Position numbers and translations under genes: made by a program
Assembly (NCBI GenBank): GCA_934096175.1
Contig: CAKOLG010000002.1
Location: 1 to 64,000, forward strand
DNA length: 64,000 bases
From: an uncultured Bacilli bacterium
GTDB lineage: Bacteria > Bacillota_I > Bacilli_A > RF39 > UBA660
Reading direction: 5' to 3'
Notes under the pieces: model-generated
Told to the model about the DNA's origin: nothing
Seen by the model: the letters and a program-made list of their open reading frames with translations, nothing else
The model's database searches: none
In this document: positions 1-7,025 of the stretch, one piece after another
Layout of the letters: every line of letters starts with the position of its first letter
Position numbering within the stretch: position 1 is the stretch's first letter

Positions 1-60
1 CAGAGAAGTTAAGCACTTAAACGCCGAAGATAGTGAAAGCGAAAATAGGTAGTTGCCATT
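1..60 (+). rRNA. rrf: 5S ribosomal RNA, 3' part
   Basis: The window opens inside a 5S rRNA. The conserved stretch GAAGTTAAGC (positions 5-14) followed by CGCCGAAGATAGT and ending in GGTAGTTGCCA matches the 3' half of bacterial 5S rRNA. A T-run starts at 60 and probably belongs to the rRNA operon terminator. The 5' half lies left of the window, so a 23S gene is expected just upstream. The exact mature 3' end is uncertain by a few bases. Confidence 0.9.
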
Positions 61-87
61 TTTTTTTGCGTTAAAATTAGTCTAAAT

Positions 88-136
88 TTGACATTTATGG
101 CTAATTCAGATAGAATATCCCCTTAAGAAAAGGGGT
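88..136 (+). promoter_or_regulatory. sigma-A promoter and 5' hairpin for the gene at 143
   Basis: TTGACA (88-93), a 17-base spacer and TAGAAT (111-116) form a good sigma-A promoter. The start point would fall near 119-123. There CCCCTT (119-124) can pair with AAGGGG (130-135), and that second arm is also the ribosome binding site of the ATG at 143. The transcript may therefore begin with a hairpin that hides its own binding site. Confidence 0.6.
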
Positions 137-142
137 TTTATT

Positions 143-1081
143 ATGAATACAACAGAAAAATTTCTTATAAAATTTAATATTTCATCTTATAACCGTACGC
201 AAATTGGCAATGATAAATCAATAATAATAAAAATATATGAATTTTTTAAAGGTTTAAAAATATCTCAAAATGATACAGAAGAGATAATTGAACATTTAGC
301 TTATTTACCAAAAGAAGAAATAAATATCCCACTATTTTTAGATTTAATTTCCAAATCATTAGGGTTTCAAGAAGAATATGAATTAGCACAAATTATTTTA
401 ACTGTAAAAGAAATACACGATATTTATAACGAAAATAGTAATAAAGTTCCCCTAGAAACTTATTTAAAAGAAGATTCTGAAGGACGTGTAAAAAAAATAT
501 TTTTAAATTCAAACAATAAATATATATTAAAAAGTTTTAAAGAACAATATGCTTTAAATTACGTAACTGAATTGAAATTTGCCGCAGCCATGGCTTTGAA
601 TCAAAAAGAATATCAAGACTTTTCAAACTATGTTGATAACTATGATAAATTCCAGGAAACATATTCACCTTTATTAATGTTAAAGTCATACTTAAAAGTT
701 AGAACATATTTAAAAGGAACAACAAAACTATTCTGGGATATCTTATTTGGTAACGAATACGTTGTATCATTAAATAAACATAGCATAAGTACCGATCAAA
801 TTTACAATAATAATATTTATAATAGTAATGACACATTAACTCCTAGAAATACAGTTCAATTAGATTTATTTACTTATCAAGATTATAAAGAAATAATTCA
901 TACCAAAGACATTGACACATTCCAATTATGTACTATATATAATAGTAAAAAATATCCTGATTTTGAAAAAGAAAAAGATTTTATTATGTATTACCGAAAT
1001 TTAGCTGATACTAAGGATTTATTGGAATTACCTAAATTAAAACAATCTACAAATAATTACTTATATAATATTGAACAATAA
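143..1081 (+). CDS. Protein of unknown function (312 aa)
   Basis: I do not recognise this family. The protein is rich in Lys, Asn, Tyr and Leu, has no signal peptide or membrane segment, and looks mostly alpha-helical in its first 220 residues; the last third is Asn/Tyr-rich and more polar. The ATG at 143 has AAGGGG seven bases upstream. It is a single-gene unit: its own promoter lies behind the 5S gene and a terminator follows at 1080-1104. It is probably cytoplasmic. Nothing in the neighbourhood suggests a role. Confidence 0.75.
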   Translation: MNTTEKFLIKFNISSYNRTQIGNDKSIIIKIYEFFKGLKISQNDTEEIIEHLAYLPKEEINIPLFLDLISKSLGFQEEYELAQIILTVKEIHDIYNENSNKVPLETYLKEDSEGRVKKIFLNSNNKYILKSFKEQYALNYVTELKFAAAMALNQKEYQDFSNYVDNYDKFQETYSPLLMLKSYLKVRTYLKGTTKLFWDILFGNEYVVSLNKHSISTDQIYNNNIYNSNDTLTPRNTVQLDLFTYQDYKEIIHTKDIDTFQLCTIYNSKKYPDFEKEKDFIMYYRNLADTKDLLELPKLKQSTNNYLYNIEQ

Positions 1082-1104
1082 GACTTACTATAGTCTTTTT
1101 TTTT
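1080..1104 (+). terminator. Rho-independent terminator
   Basis: AAGACT (1080-1085) pairs with AGTCTT (1092-1097), followed by a run of T. It ends the unit of the unknown gene at 143. The next gene has a candidate extended -10 promoter in TTATGCTAAAAT just after it. Confidence 0.85.
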
Positions 1105-1139
1105 AGTTTATGCTAAAATAAAAGCAGGATAGTGATTAA

Positions 1140-1553
1140 ATGAACATAGAAAATATTAAAAAATTAATTAATATAGCCAAAGATATGGCTGAAAAAAATG
1201 ATTGTTGTTCACATACTAATTTTACTGTTGGCTCCGCACTAATGACCGAAACCGGGGAAATATACACTGGCTTTAATATTGAAAACGATGGCATCCAATC
1301 AATTTGTGCTGAACGTTCCGCTTTCGTAAAAGCTTTAACAGAAGGAAAGAAAAATTTTAAGTGTATTGCTATAGTCGGAAAAAAAATTACGGATAAAAAT
1401 TTTAAGAGAACTCTGCCATGCGGTTATTGTTTACAATTTTTATCCGAGTATACCAATCCTGATTTTGTTATTTACACTTATGATGATATTGAAGATAAAA
1501 TATACAGATATGAATTAAAAGACTTACAACCATGTAGTTTTAATTTAGAATAA
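1140..1553 (+). CDS. cdd: Cytidine deaminase
   Basis: Zinc enzyme of pyrimidine salvage that deaminates cytidine and deoxycytidine to uridine and deoxyuridine. The zinc motifs of the small tetrameric class are visible: CAERSA about residue 56 (Cys ligand and proton-shuttling Glu) and PCGYC about residue 97 (two Cys ligands). Substrate-binding FNIEND-type residues precede them. At 137 aa it has the usual length of this class. It sits 20 bases upstream of udp, whose product uses uridine, so the pair channels cytidine to uracil and ribose-1-phosphate. Cytoplasmic. Confidence 0.95.
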   Translation: MNIENIKKLINIAKDMAEKNDCCSHTNFTVGSALMTETGEIYTGFNIENDGIQSICAERSAFVKALTEGKKNFKCIAIVGKKITDKNFKRTLPCGYCLQFLSEYTNPDFVIYTYDDIEDKIYRYELKDLQPCSFNLE

Positions 1554-1573
1554 TATAGAATGGAGAAAAAAAT

Positions 1574-2341
1574 ATGAATAAAGATAAAATGTACCATATT
1601 GGTCTAAGCGCAGCAGATATCGAAGGAGCAAAATATGCAATCCTTCCTGGGGATCCTGCTCGTGTAATTAAAATTGCTAGTTATTTAAAAAATGCTAAAC
1701 CATTAACTGTAAAACGTGAATACACAAGCTATTTAGGTGAAGTTAATAATGAAAAAATTTTAGTAATATCTACAGGAATGGGTGGACCTTCAACAGCTAT
1801 ATGTGTTGAGGAATTAGCTATGATTGGAATTAAAAATTTAATTCGTGTGGGGACAAGTGGTGGAATGCAACTTAATGTTTCTGCGGGCGACTTAGTAATT
1901 GCTTCCTCAGCAATTCGCCAAGATGGAACTAGTCGTGAATATGTCCCTATAGAATTTCCTGCAGTTGCTGATTTTGAATTACTTTGCGCTCTTAACAAAG
2001 CTGCCAAAGAATTAGGATACATAGCACATACTGGAGTCGTTCATTGTAAAGATTCATTTTATGGTCAACACAGCCCAGAAAGAATGCCTGTATCATACGA
2101 ATTAGAACAGAAATGGCAAGCTTGGATTAAAGCAGGAGCTTTATGTAGTGAAATGGAATCAGCTGCTTTATACACTGTTGCTAGCTCCCTAAATTTAAAA
2201 GCGGCCGCTATTTTACTCGTAATTTGGAATCAAGAGCGAGAAAAACAAGGTTTAGACCAAGAACAAAATTTTGATAATGATAAACAAATAAAAGTTGTTG
2301 TCAAAGCCTTAGAAAACTTAATAGGTGGTAACAATGAATAA
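1574..2341 (+). CDS. udp: Uridine phosphorylase
   Basis: Member of the NP-I nucleoside phosphorylase family. It splits uridine with phosphate to uracil and ribose-1-phosphate. The order of conserved blocks follows E. coli Udp: HIGL near the N-terminus, the phosphate-binding PGDPARV, STGMGGPS, RVGTSGG, the base-site block EFPAVADFE and the ribose-site EMESA. The length (255 aa) is typical. The ATG at 1574 has GGAGAAAA upstream. It follows cdd directly and overlaps the next gene, so the three genes are likely one operon. Purine nucleoside phosphorylase is less likely given the EFPAVADFE block. Confidence 0.93.
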   Translation: MNKDKMYHIGLSAADIEGAKYAILPGDPARVIKIASYLKNAKPLTVKREYTSYLGEVNNEKILVISTGMGGPSTAICVEELAMIGIKNLIRVGTSGGMQLNVSAGDLVIASSAIRQDGTSREYVPIEFPAVADFELLCALNKAAKELGYIAHTGVVHCKDSFYGQHSPERMPVSYELEQKWQAWIKAGALCSEMESAALYTVASSLNLKAAAILLVIWNQEREKQGLDQEQNFDNDKQIKVVVKALENLIGGNNE

Positions 2342-2852
2342 AATTGCTAACCATGTTAAAAACAATTTAGCAATTTATCTAGTACTACTTGCTGTTCTTG
2401 TTATATTTCTCATTATAAAATTTATACCTAAAGAAAAAAAAAGTAACTACGATACTAGTATGTTTAATGTTGTAGAATTAAAAGATGCCGACCAATTATT
2501 TCAAGATGGTGTAAACAAAGTTCTTTTCATAGGTCGTGAAGGTTGTTCGGCTTGCGAATATTTTTTACCAATTTTACAAATTTCAATGGCTAAATATCAT
2601 TTTTATGTAAGTTACCTTGACATTAATAACCTAGATTATAAAAGTGAAGACTACAAAAACTTTATTAAATACCTAGATTATACATATACTTTACAAGGCA
2701 AAACAGCTGAATTTAGTGATTTCATGGGTAATACACCAATGTTTATTATCATAAAAAACAATAAAATGGTATATGGTTATATAGGAACAATGACTGAAGC
2801 TTCAATAGAAGCAATGATTACACTGTATGGAATTTCCTACGATAATCAATAA
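2334..2852 (+). CDS. Membrane-anchored thioredoxin-like protein
   Basis: A single membrane helix (about residues 11-31) is followed by a thioredoxin-fold domain with a CSAC active-site pair at about residues 71-74 (GREGCSACEYF) and a cis-Pro loop, GNTPMF, near residue 132. It probably handles thiol-disulfide exchange on the outer face of the membrane. The ATG at 2334, with AGGTGG five bases upstream, is a better start than the GTG at 2325. It overlaps the end of udp by eight bases, so it is translationally coupled to nucleoside salvage, although no functional link is obvious. Partner and substrate cannot be told. Confidence 0.8.
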   Translation: MNKIANHVKNNLAIYLVLLAVLVIFLIIKFIPKEKKSNYDTSMFNVVELKDADQLFQDGVNKVLFIGREGCSACEYFLPILQISMAKYHFYVSYLDINNLDYKSEDYKNFIKYLDYTYTLQGKTAEFSDFMGNTPMFIIIKNNKMVYGYIGTMTEASIEAMITLYGISYDNQ

Positions 2853-2895
2853 AATAAAAAATATGTGATATAATATAATTAATTAGGAGGAAAAA

Positions 2896-3549
2896 ATGGA
2901 AAAAAATAAAATATTAGCAGATACCTTTAAGTGGCTATTTATTGGCTTATTAGTCTGCTTTGGCGTATCATATTTTTCAACAATGAATGAAAATATAATG
3001 TATAGTGTTTATGGCTCTTTTAATGGCTTTGGATATATTATATTTTTAATCGCAGAAATTGTTATTGCTATAATTCTTTCGGGATTTATCAAAAAAATAA
3101 AGCCTATTGTAGCTAAAACACTCTACATAGCTTATACTGCTCTAACAGGTCTAAGTATATCAGGTATATTTATCGTCTACACTGGAAGCTCTATTGCATA
3201 CATATTTTTAGCTACATCAATAATATTTGGTATATTTGCATTTATTGGCAAAACAACTAATATTGATTTAAGCAAATGGGGCCTTTACTTAATAGTGGCT
3301 TTAATTGCAGTTTTAATACTAGAAATAATAAATATATTTTTAGCAAATCATACTTTAAATATGTTGCTTTGCATAATATCAATCTTAGTATTCTGTGGAT
3401 ATGTGGCTTATGACATAAGAATCGCATTAGAAAAATCACTTTTACTAGATAATGATAATAAAGGAATATACTGTGCTTTTCAATTATTTATTGACTTCAT
3501 TAATATATTCTTAGATCTCTTAAGATTATTTGGCAAACATAATGATTAG
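2896..3549 (+). CDS. Bax inhibitor-1 / YetJ-family membrane protein
   Basis: A protein of 217 residues with about seven hydrophobic helices. The pattern SGISGIF-type helix starts, YDIR after the sixth helix (VAYDIRIAL) and LFIDFINIFLDLLRLFG at the C-terminus fits the Bax inhibitor-1/YccA family. Bacterial members such as YetJ of B. subtilis are pH-sensitive calcium leak channels; that role here is inference. GGAGG lies seven bases before the ATG. It is a single-gene unit with a terminator at 3548-3571. Confidence 0.8.
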   Translation: MEKNKILADTFKWLFIGLLVCFGVSYFSTMNENIMYSVYGSFNGFGYIIFLIAEIVIAIILSGFIKKIKPIVAKTLYIAYTALTGLSISGIFIVYTGSSIAYIFLATSIIFGIFAFIGKTTNIDLSKWGLYLIVALIAVLILEIINIFLANHTLNMLLCIISILVFCGYVAYDIRIALEKSLLLDNDNKGIYCAFQLFIDFINIFLDLLRLFGKHND

Positions 3550-3571
3550 TACTTTTATAAAGTACTTTTTT
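3548..3571 (+). terminator. Rho-independent terminator
   Basis: AGTACTT (3548-3554) pairs with AAGTACT (3560-3566), then T-run. It overlaps the stop codon of the Bax-inhibitor-like gene. Confidence 0.8.
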
Positions 3572-3579
3572 ATTTAAAC

Positions 3580-3608
3580 TTTACATATACTACCCATAGG
3601 TATATAAT
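3580..3608 (+). promoter_or_regulatory. Promoter with a CsoR-type palindromic operator
   Basis: TTTACA (3580-3585), 17-base spacer, TATAAT (3603-3608). The spacer holds a perfect inverted repeat: ATATAC (3585-3590) and GTATAT (3600-3605) around TACCCATAG. TACCC/GGTA palindromes are the usual operators of CsoR/CstR-family repressors. The repeat covers the -10 box, so binding would block RNA polymerase. It most likely gives autoregulation of the gene at 3627 together with mnmA downstream. Confidence 0.75.
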
Positions 3609-3626
3609 TACAAAAGGTGATTTACT

Positions 3627-3854
3627 ATGAAATCAGAAAAGAAAAACTTAATTACTAGATGTAGTAAAATAGAAGGAATGATGCGCGGTATTGCCAAAAT
3701 GATTGAAAATAATCGTCCATGTGAAGATATCGTAATTCAATTATTAGCAATTAATAATTCTATAAAAAGTTTAAGTAACGAGCTTATCAAAGATGAGTAT
3801 AAAGAAATAAAAGATATTAATAAGATTATAAGTATTGTTAACAAAGTAAAATAG
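3627..3854 (+). CDS. CsoR/CstR-family (DUF156) transcriptional regulator, atypical ligand site
   Basis: All-helical repressor of 75 aa. The family core is clear: R-C-S-K-IEGMMRGIAKMIE, then NRPCEDI with the conserved helix-2 Cys (Cys32). The residues that normally complete the site, His and Cys about 25 and 29 positions later, are replaced by Glu57 and Ile61; an extra Cys is present at position 12. It is therefore neither a standard copper sensor (Cys-His-Cys) nor a standard two-Cys persulfide sensor. It has a palindromic operator in its own promoter and is followed after 10 bases by mnmA, a sulfur-transfer enzyme. A sulfur or thiol signal is a guess. Confidence 0.85.
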   Translation: MKSEKKNLITRCSKIEGMMRGIAKMIENNRPCEDIVIQLLAINNSIKSLSNELIKDEYKEIKDINKIISIVNKVK

Positions 3855-3864
3855 AGGTGAAATA

Positions 3865-4971
3865 ATGAAAAAAGTAGTAGTTGGTATGAGTGGAGGAGTT
3901 GATTCATCTGTATCCGCTTATCTATTAAAAGAACAAGGATATGAAGTCATTGGTCTTTTTATGCGTAATTGGGATAGCGCTGTAAACAATGATTTAAACG
4001 GTAATCCTACAATTAATAATAATATTTGTCCTCAAGAACAAGACTACAATGATGCAAAATTAGTTTGTGAAAAACTAGGCATTCCCCTATATAGAAAAGA
4101 TTTTATCAAAGAATACTGGGATGATGTATTTACTTATTTTTTAGAAGAACTAAAAAAAGGTCGTACACCAAATCCGGACATTATGTGTAATAAATATATT
4201 AAATTTGATGCCTTCGCTAAATATGCTAAAGAACTAGGAGCTGATTTTATAGCTACAGGCCACTATGCTCGCATAGAAAATGGTATTTTTAAACGTGGAG
4301 TAGATTCTAATAAAGACCAAACTTATTTTTTATCTCAATTATCAAAAAAACAATTAGAAAATGTTTTATTTCCTGTTGGTAATTTAGAAAAAACAGAAGT
4401 AAGAAAAATCGCTCAAAGAGAAGGTTTAATTACTGCCAGTAAAAAAGACTCAACAGGTATTTGCTTTATCGGCGAAAGAAACTTTAAGGAATTTTTAACA
4501 AATTACTTACCAACCAAGCCTGGTGATATAATAAACATTGAAACAAAAGAAAAAATGGGCACTCATAGTGGTTTAATGTATTATACAATTGGTCAAAGAA
4601 GAGGCTTAAATGTTGGTGGAACAGACAGTAGAATGTATGTTGCTGGAAAAGATTTAGAAAAAAATATTTTATATGTTGCTATTGGTGATGACAATAAATA
4701 CTTACTAAGCGACGAAGCCTTAATTGAACAAATGAATTTTATTAGCGAAAAACGTCCAATTAAATGTACTGCTAAATTTAGATATCGCCAAGAAGACAAA
4801 GAAGTAGAAATTGAATATTTACAAAATTCAGAAGAAATTATTGTTCATTACAATAACGTTTCTGCTGTAACTCCCGGTCAAGCTTGCGTGCTATACGACG
4901 GTGAAGAATGCTTAGGTGGAGGTATAATTAAAACAATTTACAAAAATGGTGAAAAATTATGGTACCTTTAG
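3865..4971 (+). CDS. mnmA: tRNA-specific 2-thiouridylase MnmA
   Basis: Adds sulfur to U34 of tRNA-Lys, tRNA-Glu and tRNA-Gln. Visible marks: the PP-loop SGGVDSS (about residues 9-15), the insertion with NPDIMCNKYIKF carrying the first catalytic Cys, TGHYAR, and DSTGICFIGER with the second Cys that accepts persulfide sulfur. At 368 aa it has the family length, with the C-terminal beta-barrel present. GAGGTGA precedes the ATG. It is in one operon with the upstream regulator and overlaps the downstream peptidase by 13 bases. The sulfur donor, a cysteine desulfurase, is not in this window. Confidence 0.96.
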   Translation: MKKVVVGMSGGVDSSVSAYLLKEQGYEVIGLFMRNWDSAVNNDLNGNPTINNNICPQEQDYNDAKLVCEKLGIPLYRKDFIKEYWDDVFTYFLEELKKGRTPNPDIMCNKYIKFDAFAKYAKELGADFIATGHYARIENGIFKRGVDSNKDQTYFLSQLSKKQLENVLFPVGNLEKTEVRKIAQREGLITASKKDSTGICFIGERNFKEFLTNYLPTKPGDIINIETKEKMGTHSGLMYYTIGQRRGLNVGGTDSRMYVAGKDLEKNILYVAIGDDNKYLLSDEALIEQMNFISEKRPIKCTAKFRYRQEDKEVEIEYLQNSEEIIVHYNNVSAVTPGQACVLYDGEECLGGGIIKTIYKNGEKLWYL

Positions 4972-5588
4972 ATGATAAAATAATTACTATACTTGTTAAT
5001 AAAGATTACCCTTTAGATGAAAATTTTATTCCTGATAATCTCGTTATTATGGATCAAAATGAAAATAATTTTCATAACTTTTTTGATCCTTCTTTAAAAC
5101 CAACACTGTCAAAAAAAATATTACCATATTTCTACCAAATGCAAAAAGCGGCCGCCGAAGAAGGACTGTACTTAGCTGTTGGAAGTGGCTTCCGTTCATA
5201 TAACTATCAACAAAAAATTTATGCTAAACTTTTAGAAAAAAAAGGTTTAGAGTACGTAAAAAAATATGTAGCACCACCTGGCGCTAGCGAACACCAAACC
5301 GGCTTAGCATTTGACGTTAGCTGTTTTAGAAATGGAACATTTTTTGAAGACTTAACCGATGATGATGAAGAAATTAAATGGCTAAAAAAAAACAGTTATA
5401 AATATGGTTTTATTTTAAGATATCCTAAAGAAAAAGAAAAAATAACTGGTTATGACTATGAACCTTGGCATTTTCGCTATGTTGGCGAAAATCTAGCTTT
5501 TTATTTATACCAAAATAATTTAACTTTAGAAGAGTATTATTTAACTTTAAAAGACCAGCAAAATATTGTCAAATCATTATCACTATGA
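4959..5588 (+). CDS. VanY/M15-family D,D-carboxypeptidase-like protein without a signal peptide
   Basis: Zinc peptidase that would remove the terminal D-Ala from peptidoglycan peptides. The M15 motifs are intact: SGFRSYNYQQ, the zinc block SEHQTGLAFD (His and Asp ligands) and EPWHFRYVG (catalytic Glu and third His ligand). Family members are usually secreted or membrane-anchored, but this 209-aa protein begins with MVPLDDKIIT and has no hydrophobic N-terminal segment. The start overlaps mnmA by 13 bases and no upstream alternative in frame adds a signal. It may act in the cytoplasm on recycled muropeptides, or leave by another route. Confidence 0.88.
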   Translation: MVPLDDKIITILVNKDYPLDENFIPDNLVIMDQNENNFHNFFDPSLKPTLSKKILPYFYQMQKAAAEEGLYLAVGSGFRSYNYQQKIYAKLLEKKGLEYVKKYVAPPGASEHQTGLAFDVSCFRNGTFFEDLTDDDEEIKWLKKNSYKYGFILRYPKEKEKITGYDYEPWHFRYVGENLAFYLYQNNLTLEEYYLTLKDQQNIVKSLSL

Positions 5589-5594
5589 TAAAAT
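5566..5594 (+). promoter_or_regulatory. Promoter for tRNA-Glu
   Basis: TTGTCA (5566-5571), 17-base spacer, TAAAAT (5589-5594). It overlaps the end of the VanY-like gene and sits about 32 bases before the tRNA. Confidence 0.6.
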
Positions 5595-5626
5595 AACATT
5601 GTTAACTAAAAAAACGATGATTACTT

Positions 5627-5703
5627 GGTCTGTTGGTGAAGTGGTTTAACACATAACCCTCTCAAGGTTACATACATGGGTCCGAATCCCATACAGATCA
5701 CCA
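5627..5703 (+). tRNA. tRNA-Glu (anticodon CUC)
   Basis: A full cloverleaf folds: acceptor GGTCTGT (5627-5633) with ACAGATC, D-stem GTG/CAC with GG in the loop, anticodon stem TAACC/GGTTA with loop CTCTCAA giving anticodon CTC, and T-stem ATGGG/CCCAT. A73 and an encoded CCA end at 5703. The body resembles B. subtilis tRNA-Glu. CTC reads GAG only, so a UUC isoacceptor must exist elsewhere. The T-loop reads TCCGAAT, with C where nearly all tRNAs have T (pseudouridine 55). A terminator follows. Confidence 0.92.
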
Positions 5704-5713
5704 TTTAAGTTAT

Positions 5714-5740
5714 AAAACTAGAAAAAACTAGTTTTTTTTT
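5714..5740 (+). terminator. Rho-independent terminator after tRNA-Glu
   Basis: AAAACTAG (5714-5721) pairs with CTAGTTTT (5728-5735), followed by Ts. It makes the tRNA a separate transcription unit. Confidence 0.85.
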
Positions 5741-5806
5741 ATTATTTATAGTATATTAAAACTATGGAAAATGTTTTTCATAAATACTAAACTAACGGGG
5801 GAAATT

Positions 5807-6748
5807 ATGAGTAATAAAGTAAAAGAAGTTTGGGATTTAATTCTAAAAGGAGTTTCCTTAAATGAAATTCAACAACTCTACAACTTCGATTGCTATACTT
5901 TTAGTAGCATTCTTAAATCTATCAAAGATAGTGGCTTCAATTTAAGAAGTAGTTACTATGATACAGGCAAGATAATAGTTAGTCCGCAAAAAAAACTTGA
6001 ATTTTATCATCAGAATAAAATAAGAATCAATTTAGAAACAAGCACATTAAGAACGTTATTCATTTCTGATTTACACATAGGTAGCATCTTTGAGCGAACT
6101 GCACTATTAGAAACAGTATATGATTACGCTAAAAGTCACGATATTCATATAATATTTAATACTGGAGACGTTATTGAAAACATTTACGAAGATCATTTAG
6201 GTGAACTAAAAAATAAAACCTTAGAATCTCAAGTACGTAAAGTTTTAAGAGTTTATCCGTACGACCCTAATATAGTTAATTTTATTGTTTATGGTAACCA
6301 TGATTACAAAAGCGTTTTAGATAGTGGTTTTGATATTGCTCGTTATCTTCAACAAATGCGTTACGACCTTGTATCGTTAGGTTATGGTACAGCAGAAATA
6401 TTATTAAATAATGACAGCATAGCCCTTGTTCATAACTTAAAAAAAATGAGTACTCAACCTGAAATTCAGCAAGCTGTCTTAACTTTTAAAGGTCATAGTC
6501 ATAAATCTAAAAACAGCATTAAAGAAAACAAAATTATTTATGTTCCATCACTATCTGAGTATCGTAATACAACTTATGAATATCGTCCTTTAGTTTGCTT
6601 TCTAGATGTAGAATTCGTTTTTGTTGATAAAAAAATTGAAAGAGTTAATATAAAACAATTAGCAATTATAAAAAAAGAAATTAGACTTGCTAACGAAGAA
6701 GCTTTAGTTTTAAGACCAAATAAAAAATTTCATAATTTTTCAAATTAA
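5807..6748 (+). CDS. Metallophosphoesterase with an N-terminal helix-turn-helix-like segment
   Basis: A calcineurin-like phosphoesterase. The metal-binding blocks appear in order: SDLHIG, NTGDVIEN, YGNHDYK and GHSH. The first 50 residues (VWDLILKGVSLNEIQQLY...FSSILKSIK) look like a helix-turn-helix, which could recognise nucleic acid; this is inference. ATG at 5807 has GGGGGAA six bases upstream and is preferred to the in-frame start 36 bases earlier. The gene stands alone between the tRNA terminator and the gltX leader. Substrate unknown; phage-like or DNA-repair phosphoesterases have similar layouts. Confidence 0.8.
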   Translation: MSNKVKEVWDLILKGVSLNEIQQLYNFDCYTFSSILKSIKDSGFNLRSSYYDTGKIIVSPQKKLEFYHQNKIRINLETSTLRTLFISDLHIGSIFERTALLETVYDYAKSHDIHIIFNTGDVIENIYEDHLGELKNKTLESQVRKVLRVYPYDPNIVNFIVYGNHDYKSVLDSGFDIARYLQQMRYDLVSLGYGTAEILLNNDSIALVHNLKKMSTQPEIQQAVLTFKGHSHKSKNSIKENKIIYVPSLSEYRNTTYEYRPLVCFLDVEFVFVDKKIERVNIKQLAIIKKEIRLANEEALVLRPNKKFHNFSN

Positions 6749-6756
6749 GAATTGAT

Positions 6757-6785
6757 TTGACAAAAAAAATAACTTTTTATATAAT
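6757..6785 (+). promoter_or_regulatory. Promoter of the gltX T-box transcript
   Basis: Exact consensus: TTGACA (6757-6762), 17-base spacer, TATAAT (6780-6785). Transcription would start near 6792 and give a leader of about 230 bases before gltX. Confidence 0.85.
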
Positions 6786-6791
6786 GAACTT

Positions 6792-7003
6792 ACAAACGAA
6801 GAAAAAAGAAGAGTAAATTAGATTATAATTTGTAGAGAATTCTTGCTTGGTGAAAAAGAATAATTATAACTTATTGAAGAAACTTTTGAGTTGAATGTTG
6901 TATCCAAGACATTCCGCGAGTTGCGTTAAAACATTAAGGTGTATTTTACACAAAATAAGGTGGTACCACGAACATTTCGTCCTTTGTTGATGAAATGTTT
7001 TTT
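6792..7003 (+). ncRNA. T-box riboswitch (glutamate specific) controlling gltX
   Basis: The T-box core AAGGTGGTACCACG lies at 6957-6970 and is followed by an intrinsic terminator: AACATTTC (6971-6978) pairs with GAAATGTT (6992-6999), then Ts. Upstream are the AGTA loop-E element of stem I (about 6813), the distal-loop sequence TTGGTG (about 6847) and a stem of TTATAATT with AATTATAA. The likely specifier codon is GAA at 6876-6878, repeated as GAA at 6879-6881, matching the glutamate enzyme. Uncharged tRNA-Glu would stabilise the antiterminator and switch gltX on. Stem borders are by eye. Confidence 0.88.
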
Positions 7004-7025
7004 ATATGAGAAAGGAATGATTAAA

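Noticed and set aside
1729..2022. - strand frame opposite udp
   Set aside because: Antisense shadow of a conserved gene, with no binding site and no recognisable protein.
5586..5588. TGA read as Trp (Mollicutes code)
   Set aside because: TGA ends several full-length genes here, and Trp in conserved motifs is coded by TGG.
6939..7016. Open frame upstream of gltX as an N-terminal extension
   Set aside because: It translates the T-box core and terminator hairpin; the family start ELADLIFP lies after them.
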